In this document: positions 15,581 through 23,966 of the stretch, piece after piece
How the letters are laid out: each line of letters starts with the position of its first letter
How positions within the stretch are numbered: the stretch's first letter is position 1
Assembly (NCBI GenBank): GCA_965228215.1
Contig: OZ245800.1
Span: forward strand, 682,001 to 746,000
DNA length: 64,000 nucleotides
Direction of reading: 5' to 3'
DNA from: Maricaulis sp965228215
GTDB lineage: Bacteria > Pseudomonadota > Alphaproteobacteria > Caulobacterales > Maricaulaceae
Notes under the pieces: generated by a model
Databases searched by the model: none
The model's input: only the letters and a program-made list of their open reading frames with translations
Told to the model about the DNA's origin: nothing
Position numbers and translations under genes: made by a program

Positions 15581-17341
15581 ATGGGAAATTTGATGGACTA
15601 CATTATCATCGGCGGAGGCGTGCTCATCGCCCTCTTCGCGATCGTCAGTATCGCCGCCGGTCTCTACAAGCGCGCCTCGAAGGAGATCTCCTTCGTCCGC
15701 ACCGGTTTTGGTGGCCAGAAGGTCATCATGAATGGCGGCGCGCTCATCTATCCGGTCGTGCATGAGACCATTCCGGTCAACATGAACACGCTGCGCCTGG
15801 AAGTACGCCGGGCCAATGACCAGGCCCTGATTACCAAGGACCGCATGCGCGTGGACGTGCAGGCCGAATTCTTCGTGCGCGTTCAGCCCACGACGGAATC
15901 CATCGCCAACGCCGCTCAGACGCTGGGCAAGCGCACGATGGACCCGGAAGCGTTGAAGGATCTCGTCGAGGGTAAATTCGTCGACGCCCTGCGCGCCGTG
16001 GCCGCCGAAATGGCAATGGAGGAATTGCACGAGCAACGCGTGGACTTCGTCCAGAAAGTGCAGGCCGCGGTGTCCGAGGACATCCTGAAGAACGGTCTCG
16101 AACTGGAATCGGTCTCGCTGACGGGCCTGGACCAGACCAACAAGGATTACTTCAATCCGAACAACGCGTTTGACGCGGAAGGTCTGACCAAGCTGACGCA
16201 GGAGATCGAGGAGCGCCGCAAGAAGCGCAACGACATCGAACAGGAAACCGAAGTCCTGATCCGCCGCAAGAACCTGGAAGCCGAACAGGAAAGCCTGCAG
16301 ATCGCCCGTGACGAGGAATATGCGCGCCTGGAACAGCAGCGCGAAGTCCAGACCCGGGCGGCCGAACAGGCTGCGCAGATCGCCGCCGAACAGGCTGTGC
16401 GCGAACGCGAGGCAGAGACGGCCAAGATCCTGGCCTCCCAGCGCACGCGGGAAGCGGACATCGAGTCCAACCAGATCGTCGCCGAGCGCCAGATCTCCAT
16501 GGACAAACAGGTCCGCGAACAGGAGATCCTGAAGGAGCAGTCGCTGGAATCCGCTGCGGTCGAGAAGGCCAAGCAGGTCCGCCTCGCCGAGCAGGAACGC
16601 GATATCGTGGTCGCCATGAAGTCGCGCGACAAGTCGACGGCCGAAGCCGAAGCCGACGCGGCCCGCGCTCTCGCTGCCAAGGCGGCGGAAGAAGTGATCA
16701 CGGCCCGCGATACCGAGATCGCCGAGCGTGACAAGCAGATCGAGCTGGTCGAGGCCTCCAAGGCGGCCGAGATGGACGCCATCGCCGTGACCATCGCGGC
16801 TGAGGCGGAGAAACAGGCGTCAGCCGACCGGGCTGAAGCCGTCCGGATTGCCGCCGACGCGGAAGCCGCGAAGATCCGCATCGCGGCCCAGGGTTCCGCC
16901 GACGCTGAAAAGCTGCGGGCCGATGCCCAGGAACGCGTCTACGCGGTCGAGGCTGAAGGTCAGCGCGCGGTCAATGAGGCAGCGAACATCCTGTCGCCCG
17001 ACCAGATCGCGATGCAGGTCAAGCTGGCCCTGATGGAAGCCCTGCCGGAGATCATCGAGCAGAGCGTGAAGCCGATCGAGAATATCGATGGCATCCGCAT
17101 CCTCCAGGTCGACGGTCTGGCCGGCAATGGTGCCGCACCGGGTGATGTCGTGGCCTCGCATGGCGGGGGCATGGCCGACCAGGTGGTCTCCTCGGCCCTG
17201 CGCTATCGCGCCCAGGCGCCGCTGCTGGACGCCATGCTGTCGGAAATCGGCCTGAAGGTCGGCGACCCGCAGAACCTGGCGGACGCCCTGACGGACGCCG
17301 CCAAGGGTGACCCCGCACCGGAAGTCGAGGCTGACGCCTAG
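15581..17341 (+). CDS. Flotillin (YqiK/YuaG, SPFH family)
   Basis: Scaffold protein of bacterial membrane microdomains. An N-terminal membrane helix (about residues 7-28, IIIGGGVLIALFAIVSIAAG) is followed by the SPFH/band 7 domain (to about residue 190, with DRMRVDVQAEFFVRV and FNPNNAFDAEGL). A very long Glu/Ala/Gln coiled coil runs from about 190 to 465. A C-terminal stretch (ILSPDQIAMQVKLALMEALPEIIEQ) is typical of flotillins. At 586 aa it is a little longer than the usual ~510, with about 80 extra C-terminal residues. GGAGGG lies 6-7 nt before the ATG. Last gene of the RHH-PspA-YuaF-flotillin operon. Confidence 0.92.
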   Translation: MGNLMDYIIIGGGVLIALFAIVSIAAGLYKRASKEISFVRTGFGGQKVIMNGGALIYPVVHETIPVNMNTLRLEVRRANDQALITKDRMRVDVQAEFFVRVQPTTESIANAAQTLGKRTMDPEALKDLVEGKFVDALRAVAAEMAMEELHEQRVDFVQKVQAAVSEDILKNGLELESVSLTGLDQTNKDYFNPNNAFDAEGLTKLTQEIEERRKKRNDIEQETEVLIRRKNLEAEQESLQIARDEEYARLEQQREVQTRAAEQAAQIAAEQAVREREAETAKILASQRTREADIESNQIVAERQISMDKQVREQEILKEQSLESAAVEKAKQVRLAEQERDIVVAMKSRDKSTAEAEADAARALAAKAAEEVITARDTEIAERDKQIELVEASKAAEMDAIAVTIAAEAEKQASADRAEAVRIAADAEAAKIRIAAQGSADAEKLRADAQERVYAVEAEGQRAVNEAANILSPDQIAMQVKLALMEALPEIIEQSVKPIENIDGIRILQVDGLAGNGAAPGDVVASHGGGMADQVVSSALRYRAQAPLLDAMLSEIGLKVGDPQNLADALTDAAKGDPAPEVEADA

Positions 17342-17368
17342 ACGCTCCGGACATGATGTCCCACATAG

Positions 17369-17398
17369 AACGGCGCGGGTTTGTCCCGCGCCGTTTTT
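17369..17398 (+). terminator. Terminator of PspA-flotillin operon
   Basis: Perfect 11-bp stem AACGGCGCGGG/CCCGCGCCGTT with loop TTTGT and a following T-run. Confidence 0.92.
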
Positions 17399-17410
17399 CA
17401 TGGAGCCGGC

Positions 17411-18016
17411 ATGCCGCGCGATTTCATCCTGGGCTATGGCAGCCTGCTGTCAGACTACAGCCGCCGCACCTATTCCGGCCTGACCGAGCCCACCCTGCCC
17501 GCACTGGTGGAAGGCTGGCGGCGTGGCTGGTCGACGCGCTATCGCGACGAGGCCGCCACCTATGCCGGGGTCCGGGAAGATGCCGGCGCCGCGCTGCAGG
17601 CTGCGCTCGTTCCCGCCACCGTGACCGATGAATTGCGTCACCGGGAACGCGGCTATGCCTTCACCCCGGTCGATCCCGGTCGCATCCATGTCGAGGGTGA
17701 TCTTCCCGCCGGACGTTTCTGGATCGTGGTGAACCATGAACAGGTCCAGGCGGACCCGCATCACCCGATCCCGCAGACCTATGTCGATACCTGTATGATC
17801 GGCTGTCTGGAAACCGGAGGCGAGGATCTCGCGCGCGATTTCGTTCGGTCCACGGAGTTCTGGACCGAGGCCTGGGTCGATGACCGCGATCAAACAAGCC
17901 CGCTCTATCCGCGACTGACGCCGGCGGAAGACGATATCCGGCTAACCATTGATCGCCTGCTCGCGGAGGCCGGCATTCTGGACCTGCGTCAGGCGCTGCC
18001 GGGGACGGAGAAATAA
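17411..18016 (+). CDS. Gamma-glutamylcyclotransferase-fold protein
   Basis: 201-aa protein of the GGCT/AIG2 superfamily. The N-terminus carries the family's substrate loop FILGYGSLL (residues 5-13). A Glu in RERGYAFTPVD (Glu79) sits where the catalytic glutamate is expected. Enzymes of this fold release 5-oxoproline from gamma-glutamyl compounds, but substrate cannot be assigned. Residues 120-150 (NPHHPIPQ-like segment and YVDTCMIGCLE) are not diagnostic. TGGAG precedes the ATG at 17411. Its 3' end overlaps by 28 bp the convergent aminotransferase gene. A gamma-glutamyltransferase lies 8 kb away, which is only loosely suggestive of glutathione turnover. Confidence 0.75.
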   Translation: MPRDFILGYGSLLSDYSRRTYSGLTEPTLPALVEGWRRGWSTRYRDEAATYAGVREDAGAALQAALVPATVTDELRHRERGYAFTPVDPGRIHVEGDLPAGRFWIVVNHEQVQADPHHPIPQTYVDTCMIGCLETGGEDLARDFVRSTEFWTEAWVDDRDQTSPLYPRLTPAEDDIRLTIDRLLAEAGILDLRQALPGTEK

Positions 18017-19707
18017 CGCACCGGTTCCAGCGTCTCGTCGAGACAGCCGAAGGAGCGCTGTTTGCAGCATTCCAGCTTTGCAGCGATCACCCGGGCCTGC
18101 TCCAGCGCATTCGCGAACAGGTCTTCGCGCGGTGAGGCATCACGCAATCGCGGCGCCGGCTCGGCCAGCACATCTTCAGGGAAGCGCGCCGGGCGCGGCA
18201 GGGCACCCTCGCGCCAGTGCCAGGCACCGCTCTGGGAATCGAAGGCGTAGAGCGACATGAAACGCCAGCCCTCCCTCGACAGGAATTCCAAGGCCTCGAC
18301 GATGTAGTCGATCTCGGCCTCGCTCATCAGCCAGTGCAGGCTGACGCGGCACCAGCCCGGACGCATGCCGGCATGCCCGTCCAGTACGGCTTCGCGGATC
18401 TTCTGCGTGTGGCCGTCATCGATATCCAGCAGATAGTGGCCATAGGGACCGGCGCAGGAACAGCCGGCCCGCGACTGGATACCGAACAGGTCGTTCAGCA
18501 GGACCGTCACCAGCCGGGGATGAAGCACATCCCCGTGCGGATCCCGGATATTGAAGGAGACAATTCCGATCCGCCGGTCCGTATCCTGCGGGCCCAGGAT
18601 CTCGATCGTCGGATTGGCCTGCCAGACCTTGAAGGCCCGGTCCATGGCCGCGTGCTCGCGCGCCTCGATCGTGTCGAAACCGATCTGCGACTGCAGCTGC
18701 ATCGCCAGTGCCGCCCGTGCGACCTGGGGCACGCCCGGCGTGCCGGGACGTTCGCGGGCTTCGGTACCCTCGATGAAGTCATGCCCGTCTTTCCAGACAT
18801 AACGCACGGTTCCGCCCGCGCTCTGGGTCGGCGGCAGATCGGACCGGTAGAGCGACTGGTCGAAAACGAGAATGCCTGCGGAACCCGGCCCGCCGACAAA
18901 TTTGTGCGGCGAGAAATACACCGCGTCGACGGCCGCATCTGGCTCGCCCTCGGGATGCATGTCGATGCGCAGATAGGGCGCGCTCGCGGCGCAGTCGAGG
19001 CAGAGAATGGCGTCATGCGCGTGCAGCAGCTTGGCCAGGCGGATCGTGTCCGTCTTCACGCCCGTCACATTGGATGCCGCCGAAAAGGCTCCGATCCGCT
19101 TGCGGCCGAGCCAGGCCGGATCGCGCAATTCGGCTTCCAGGTGCTCGTAATCAATCCCGCCCTCGTCATCGAGACCGATACAGACCACTTCGGCCAGGCT
19201 CTCGCGCCAGGACAATTCATTTGAATGATGTTCGTAAGGCCCCACGAAGACGACGGGACAATCGCGCTTCAACGCCTCCTCGGCTCGCTCCAGGGCAGTC
19301 TCGTCACCGGCTTCGGTTAGCGCATTGAGCATCCGGTCACGACTGGCTGGCGGAACAGCGAGGCCAAGGATTTCCTGCAATTTGTGCACAGCACCTGTTG
19401 CGCCGGATCCGCAGGCGATCAGGCAATCACCCTCATCAGCGTTCACGGCCCGCTTGATCACGGCCTCGGCTTCCTTCAGCCAGGCACCTGACGCCCGGCC
19501 GGTGGCACTGTCCTCGGTATGCGGATTGGCATACAGGCTGCCGAGTCGCAGGACCTGGTCCTCGACCTGTCGGACATTGCGGCCCGAGGCGGTGTAGTCT
19601 GCATAGAGCATCGGCCGGCGCCCGAATGGCGTCGCCAGATCCTGGTCGCAACCGATGACGCTGTCGCGGACCTGCCGCACGAGATCTCTGGAACTGGAAA
19701 CAGACAT
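17989..19707 (-). CDS. Class V aminotransferase / cysteine desulfurase-like PLP enzyme
   Basis: 572-aa fold-type I PLP enzyme. The core shows YADYTASG near the N-terminus, the phosphate-binding GSGATGAVHK, the histidine cluster in GPYEHHSNELSWR, the PLP aspartate in LDCAASAP and the Schiff-base lysine in YFSPHKFVGGPGS (Lys269). It is about 170 residues longer than IscS/SufS, with a C-terminal extension of unknown role, and has a SRAGCSCAGPYG segment reminiscent of the desulfurase Cys loop. The start at 19707 follows AGCAGG; an upstream in-frame start at 19770 would run into the divergent control region. It is divergent from an Lrp-type regulator, which probably controls it. Substrate not known: an amino acid, cysteine or a related sulfur compound. 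Confidence 0.8.
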   Translation of the reverse strand: MSVSSSRDLVRQVRDSVIGCDQDLATPFGRRPMLYADYTASGRNVRQVEDQVLRLGSLYANPHTEDSATGRASGAWLKEAEAVIKRAVNADEGDCLIACGSGATGAVHKLQEILGLAVPPASRDRMLNALTEAGDETALERAEEALKRDCPVVFVGPYEHHSNELSWRESLAEVVCIGLDDEGGIDYEHLEAELRDPAWLGRKRIGAFSAASNVTGVKTDTIRLAKLLHAHDAILCLDCAASAPYLRIDMHPEGEPDAAVDAVYFSPHKFVGGPGSAGILVFDQSLYRSDLPPTQSAGGTVRYVWKDGHDFIEGTEARERPGTPGVPQVARAALAMQLQSQIGFDTIEAREHAAMDRAFKVWQANPTIEILGPQDTDRRIGIVSFNIRDPHGDVLHPRLVTVLLNDLFGIQSRAGCSCAGPYGHYLLDIDDGHTQKIREAVLDGHAGMRPGWCRVSLHWLMSEAEIDYIVEALEFLSREGWRFMSLYAFDSQSGAWHWREGALPRPARFPEDVLAEPAPRLRDASPREDLFANALEQARVIAAKLECCKQRSFGCLDETLEPVRYFSVPGSA

Positions 19708-19771
19708 GTCGAACCTGCTGTGAATCACAGCCTGTATTGCAACATGGGGCGGGGAGTTATTTTCGCTCAAT

Positions 19772-19805
19772 TACATCGCGTTTCGCGTAAGATGTAGTAT
19801 ACATC
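19772..19805. promoter_or_regulatory. TACATC/GATGTA operator cluster between divergent genes
   Basis: Three copies of one hexamer occur: TACATC (19772-19777), GATGTA (19791-19796) and TACATC (19800-19805). The last two form a perfect inverted repeat with a 3-bp spacer. They lie between the starts of the aminotransferase and the Lrp-family gene, where a local Lrp/AsnC regulator would bind. This is inferred from position and symmetry. Confidence 0.55.
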
Positions 19806-19808
19806 ACC

Positions 19809-19826
19809 ATGAAATGGAGATTTCAT
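19809..19826 (+). promoter_or_regulatory. Hairpin with Shine-Dalgarno in its loop before lrp-type GTG start
   Basis: ATGAAAT-GGAG-ATTTCAT is a perfect 7-bp inverted repeat whose 4-nt loop is exactly the ribosome binding site GGAG. The GTG start codon begins 2 nt after it. In RNA it would display or gate the ribosome site; in DNA it could be an autoregulatory operator. Confidence 0.55.
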
Positions 19827-19827
19827 A

Positions 19828-20280
19828 GTGATTGACGACCATGACCGGAAGCTTTTAAGGGCTATTCAGACTAACAGTGATCGTACGGTCCAGGAGCTCG
19901 CTGACCTGATCGGCCTCAGTGCCACACCGACAGCCCGGCGGCTGAAACGCCTGACCGAAACCGGCATTATCAGGCGTAATGTTGCCCTGCTGGATGCGGA
20001 CAAGCTGGACCTCCAAGCGACGCTGTTCGTCTTCATCCGGACCAGCAATCACGATGATGCCTGGCTCGAGACCTTCGCCAATGGCGTACAGCGCATGCCG
20101 GAAGTCATCGAATTCTACCGGATGAGCGGGGATGTCGATTACCTGATCAAGCTCTGCCTGCCGGACATTCGCGATTACGATGATTTCTACAAACGGCTGA
20201 TCGCCATCGCGCCCCTGTCCGATGTGAGCGCCAGCTTCGCCATGGAAGCCATCAAGAACACGACCGAACTCCCTGTCTAG
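19828..20280 (+). CDS. Lrp/AsnC family transcriptional regulator
   Basis: 150-aa feast/famine regulator. An N-terminal helix-turn-helix (IDDHDRKLLRAIQTNSDRT..., LADLIGLSATPTARRLKRL, about residues 1-55) is followed by the RAM ligand-binding/oligomerisation domain, including the family motif FYRMSGDVDYLIKLCLPD (about residues 95-115). The GTG start is fixed by GGAG at 19816-19819. The gene is divergent from the PLP enzyme at 17989-19707, and the shared 120-bp gap contains repeated TACATC half sites. It therefore likely regulates itself and that enzyme in response to an amino acid. Length is normal for the family. Confidence 0.92.
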   Translation: MIDDHDRKLLRAIQTNSDRTVQELADLIGLSATPTARRLKRLTETGIIRRNVALLDADKLDLQATLFVFIRTSNHDDAWLETFANGVQRMPEVIEFYRMSGDVDYLIKLCLPDIRDYDDFYKRLIAIAPLSDVSASFAMEAIKNTTELPV

Positions 20281-20370
20281 ACAAGCCGCCAGACAGTCCA
20301 GTCGGGTTAAGACACTGAAAACCACAATCGCCGAAGACTCGATCAGTTTGTGATTCGGGAGTGAATATTG

Positions 20371-22365
20371 ATGTCCAGTGCGGCGCTTTCCAAAGACCAG
20401 GAAGACGACGAGTCCCGCCCGCTTGTCGATGCGATGGCCGAATACCTCGCGCCCGAAACCGCTCCCCGTAATTCCGGCCAGGCCGCCTGGAAAAGCATCG
20501 AGAGCGACCTGCCCGAAATCCTCGAGAAATTCTACGCGTCGGTGGCGCGCTCGCCCGAGCTCAACGCGGTGATCGGCGATGATCCGGATCGGATCGAGGC
20601 GCTGAAATCCATGCAGGCGGAACACTGGCGCCACGTCCTGAATGACCCGACGGATCTGAATTTCCAGGGCCGCGCCATTCGTGTGTCCGAGGCCCATATC
20701 CGCGTCGGACTGCCCTCGCACTGGTATATCGCCGCCAGCGGCCACCTCCTTATGCAGGCCATTCCCGCCCTGGTGAAGAAACATCGCGGCGCCGATCTCG
20801 CCGGCATTTTGGAAACCCTCGTCTCGCGGGTCTTCCTGGACATCTGCCTGGCCGAGGACGGCTACGAGAACGGCATCCACCAGCGCTACGAGAAACTCTC
20901 CCGCCGCGAGAGCAATCTGTCGAGCCTGCGCGGAATCTCGAGCACGATCGTGGACATCAATGATCTCGCCCTGAACATGGCCGTGCTGTCGGCCAATACG
21001 GACGACGCGACCTCGAATAGCCAGTCGATCTCGGCCGCCGCAGAAGAATTGGTCGCCTCGGTCAAGCAGATCGCGTCCACTTCCGACGGCGCCGCTGACG
21101 AGGCCGCCAGCACGAACGAGACCGTCAATCACTCGATCGCCGCAATGACCGGCGTCTCCGAGTCGATTGCCGAGATTGCACGCGGTTCCAGCGAGACAGC
21201 CGACAGCCTGGCCGGCCTGCAGGAAGCCTCTGCCCAGATCGGCGATTTCCTGGCCGTCATCCAGAGCATTGCCGACCAGACCAATCTCCTCGCCCTGAAC
21301 GCCACGATCGAGGCGGCCCGGGCCGGCGAAGCCGGCAAGGGGTTCGCGGTCGTTGCATCGGAAGTGAAGAGCCTCGCCACCCAGGCCGCGCGCGCCACGG
21401 AAGATATCGCCCAGCGGATCACCGCCCTGCAGGACGGCATGAACTCGATCCAGGCCTCAATCGACGGCTCACGCGCCGCGGTCGACCAGGGCCAGAAGAC
21501 GATCGACGACGCGAATGCCTCGATCCGCTCGGTTGGAACTCAGGTGTCGGAAGTCTCGACGCGCATGCAGGAAATCTCGAGCATCCTGCAGCAGCAGGAA
21601 TTCACCTGCACCGAGATCTCGACCAACATCACCGGCGTTGCCGATCTCGCCTCGGAGAACCGCGACCGCCTGGGCGCCATGAACAAGGCGCTGCAGCATT
21701 CCAATGACAGTTTCCTGGACAGTGCCCAGTCCTGGTTCCGGTCCGACTGCCACCGGTCGCTGGTCCAGATGGCCAAGATCGACCATGTCTTCTTCAAGAA
21801 ACGCATCGTCGACATCGTGCTCGGACGCACTGAGGGCCGGGCCGACGAATTGCCGGATCATCACGGCTGCCGTCTCGGCAAATGGTATGACACGCTCGAT
21901 ATCGTCGAGGTCCGAGACCATCCCGCCTTCGAGAAGATCGAGGAACCGCACGCCGCCTTCCACGAAACCGCGATCGAAATCCTGCGCGCGAAGGAGCGCG
22001 GTGATCTGCGCTCAGCCTTCAACATGCTGGAAAGCATGGAAGCCTTGTCCAAGGAAGTGATCGGTTATCTGGAAGAACTGGCCGTCGCGCTCGACGAGGA
22101 TCTCAAACTCGCCGACGGGCGCGAGCATTTCCGCCGGCCAGCCGAAGACCTCAAGGCCGTCATCCGCGTTGGCAGCGAGCGTCGCGAGGTCGAAGTGATC
22201 AATATCTCTGACGGGGGCGTTGCCCTGACCGGGCTGACACAGGCCGATGTCGGCAAGACCGTCACCGTCCGCATCAATGGATCAGAAGCCCTGGGCGAAG
22301 CCGTCTGGGCGGATTCCACCGGTGGCGGCGTGCGCCTGATGAAGGGTCAGCTCGGCGAGGACTGA
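20371..22365 (+). CDS. Globin-coupled chemoreceptor with CZB and PilZ domains
   Basis: 664-aa soluble methyl-accepting receptor. Residues 1-180 form a globin-coupled sensor like HemAT, with a candidate proximal haem histidine in VSEAHIRVGLPSHWY (His109). The MCP signalling hairpin spans about 210-440, with the CheA/CheW-binding tip IADQTNLLALNATIEAARAG. A CZB zinc-binding domain follows (about 465-560: His in KIDHVFFKKR, HGCRLGKWY, HPAFEKIEEPHAAFH). A C-terminal PilZ domain has the c-di-GMP motifs RxxxR (REHFR) and NISDGG. No transmembrane segment is visible. The start at 20371 follows CGGGAG. The architecture suggests one receptor integrating oxygen, zinc/redox and c-di-GMP, which is inference from domains. 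Confidence 0.9.
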   Translation: MSSAALSKDQEDDESRPLVDAMAEYLAPETAPRNSGQAAWKSIESDLPEILEKFYASVARSPELNAVIGDDPDRIEALKSMQAEHWRHVLNDPTDLNFQGRAIRVSEAHIRVGLPSHWYIAASGHLLMQAIPALVKKHRGADLAGILETLVSRVFLDICLAEDGYENGIHQRYEKLSRRESNLSSLRGISSTIVDINDLALNMAVLSANTDDATSNSQSISAAAEELVASVKQIASTSDGAADEAASTNETVNHSIAAMTGVSESIAEIARGSSETADSLAGLQEASAQIGDFLAVIQSIADQTNLLALNATIEAARAGEAGKGFAVVASEVKSLATQAARATEDIAQRITALQDGMNSIQASIDGSRAAVDQGQKTIDDANASIRSVGTQVSEVSTRMQEISSILQQQEFTCTEISTNITGVADLASENRDRLGAMNKALQHSNDSFLDSAQSWFRSDCHRSLVQMAKIDHVFFKKRIVDIVLGRTEGRADELPDHHGCRLGKWYDTLDIVEVRDHPAFEKIEEPHAAFHETAIEILRAKERGDLRSAFNMLESMEALSKEVIGYLEELAVALDEDLKLADGREHFRRPAEDLKAVIRVGSERREVEVINISDGGVALTGLTQADVGKTVTVRINGSEALGEAVWADSTGGGVRLMKGQLGED

Positions 22366-22374
22366 GCCTGACCC

Positions 22375-22391
22375 GACCGGTTCAACCGGTC
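22375..22391. terminator. Hairpin between convergent genes (possible terminator)
   Basis: Perfect 7-bp inverted repeat GACCGGT-TCA-ACCGGTC sits just after the receptor stop codon and touches the stop of the small minus-strand gene. There is no T-run, so termination is weakly supported. Confidence 0.4.
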
Positions 22392-22485
22392 AGATGTAGA
22401 GTGAACCGCCGGTCGGTACCGCGATGTAGAACACGGCGGTGACGAACAGGATCGCACTCGACAGCAAAACTCCAACCCAGCGCAT
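22390..22485 (-). CDS. 31-residue single-pass membrane peptide
   Basis: Short gene supported by a well-placed ribosome site: GGAG lies 8 nt before the ATG at 22485 (AT-rich GGAGAGAAAA leader). The product MRWVGVLLSSAILFVTAVFY followed by 11 more residues has one clear transmembrane helix (about residues 3-23) and a short polar tail PTGGSLYI. No larger frame explains the interval, which lies between the chemoreceptor and the FAD oxidoreductase on the opposite strand. Small membrane peptides of this sort often modulate a membrane partner; no partner can be named. An in-frame ATG 12 nt upstream has worse spacing. Conservation in relatives is untested. Confidence 0.55.
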   Translation of the reverse strand: MRWVGVLLSSAILFVTAVFYIAVPTGGSLYI

Positions 22486-22712
22486 TTTTCTCTCCATTCT
22501 CCATTTTCTTTCGCGCCCGTTACGGGTGGTGAAAGAGCCGGTCTCAATATGCCGGCCAAAAAATCCGTAAGCGCAATATCGGATCAAAGCGGATTGCAAA
22601 CTACGGAGATTGTGCGCGACGCTTTCCCTCCTCGCGGCAGGGGCTGCCGTGGCCGGCCCGGCCTGTGCCATACTCGCCTCGGAATTTGTCCGGCACGCCC
22701 TGGAGCGCGATC

Positions 22713-23957
22713 ATGTCACTGCCTGCACGCCCGCACTGGAACCGTCGAACCCTGCTCAAACTGGCTGCTGCAAGCGCGGCCCTGGCTGCGTGTGCGCCGC
22801 GCACGCCACTGACGGACCGGCATGTCGCCGTGATCGGCGGCGGCATTGTCGGCGCCTCCATCGCCTGGCATCTGGCGAAGGCCGGAGCGCAGGTCAGCCT
22901 GTTCGACCGGCATGACCTCGCCACACGCGCCAGCCGGGGCACATTCGCCTGGATCAATGCGACCTGGGCCAAACAACCGCGCCATTATCACCAGCTGAGC
23001 CAGCAGGGTGTCAGCGGCTGGTCGGGTCTCCAGGCCGAACTGGACCTGCCTGTGCGATGGGGTGGATCGCTGGAATGGTTCGGCTCGCCGGCCCGACAGG
23101 ACCGCCTCGCCGAACAGATCGACGAACAGATCGCCTGGGGTGAACCCGCCCGCATGATCACGCCCGACGAGCTCGCCGAACTGGAGCCGCATCTCGTGCT
23201 CGACGGCATCAGCAGTGCGGCCTTCTCACCCAATGACGGTACCGTCGATCCGGTCGTGGCCACACAGCGCCTCGCCGAGGCCGCCACAACTCTGGGCGCA
23301 AATCTCCACGCGCGATGCGCGGTCCACGCCGCACGCCGGTCGACGGGCAGTGAAACAATACTCGAAACGGATATCGGCGAGATTCCCGTAGACCGGTTCG
23401 TGCTGGCGACGGGTGCGGACCCGGACGCCACCCGGCAATTGGCCGGCATGGATGTCCCGCAAAGATCGACTCCGGGCGTCATTGTCATCACCCGGCCCAT
23501 GCCGCGCCTCGCCAACCGGGTCATCGTCGCTCCGGGTGTGCACATCCACCAGCGCGATGACGGACGGGTCGTGCTCGGCGAACAGGCCGGCGCTCCGGAC
23601 ACTGAGGCCCACAACCAGCGCCTGGCTGGCCGGCCCAACCATTTCCCGGATCCGATGATCGCCGAGGCCCACGCGCTCCGCATCCTCGCAATCGCGGACA
23701 CCTATCTGCCGGGTTTGCTCGATGCAGCAATCGAGGATGTGTTCATCGGCTGGCGCCCCCTGCCGCTCGACGGCCATCCGGTGCTCGGCCCGGTTCCGGA
23801 CAACCCGGCAGCCTATCTCGCCATCATGCACAGCGGTGTCTCCCTCGCCCCGGTGGTCGGGGACATCGTGGCGCGGGAAATCCTGGATGAGACAGCAGTA
23901 CCGGACCTGGCGCCTTATCGGCCAGACCGGCAGTTCGACCGCGTTTTGCGCTATTAG
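22713..23957 (+). CDS. Tat-exported FAD-dependent oxidoreductase (DAO/DadA family)
   Basis: 414-aa flavoprotein of the D-amino acid oxidase / glycine oxidase superfamily, oxidising amines or amino acids. The start at 22713 follows GGAG by 7 nt and gives a twin-arginine signal (NRRTLLKLAAASAALAAC, RR at about residues 11-12) with a possible lipobox LAAC, so the enzyme may be a Tat-exported lipoprotein. The FAD Rossmann motif VAVIGGGIVGASIAWHLAKAG starts near residue 33. The C-terminal family signature is GWRPLPLDGHPVLGPVP, with HSGVSLAPVVGD. Substrate is unknown. No electron-transfer partner is adjacent. Confidence 0.87.
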   Translation: MSLPARPHWNRRTLLKLAAASAALAACAPRTPLTDRHVAVIGGGIVGASIAWHLAKAGAQVSLFDRHDLATRASRGTFAWINATWAKQPRHYHQLSQQGVSGWSGLQAELDLPVRWGGSLEWFGSPARQDRLAEQIDEQIAWGEPARMITPDELAELEPHLVLDGISSAAFSPNDGTVDPVVATQRLAEAATTLGANLHARCAVHAARRSTGSETILETDIGEIPVDRFVLATGADPDATRQLAGMDVPQRSTPGVIVITRPMPRLANRVIVAPGVHIHQRDDGRVVLGEQAGAPDTEAHNQRLAGRPNHFPDPMIAEAHALRILAIADTYLPGLLDAAIEDVFIGWRPLPLDGHPVLGPVPDNPAAYLAIMHSGVSLAPVVGDIVAREILDETAVPDLAPYRPDRQFDRVLRY

Positions 23958-23966
23958 GGCTAACAC

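Noticed and set aside
22713..23957. Proline dehydrogenase or DadA assignment for the Tat flavoprotein
   Set aside because: Motifs define only the broad DAO superfamily; no residue or neighbour fixes the substrate.
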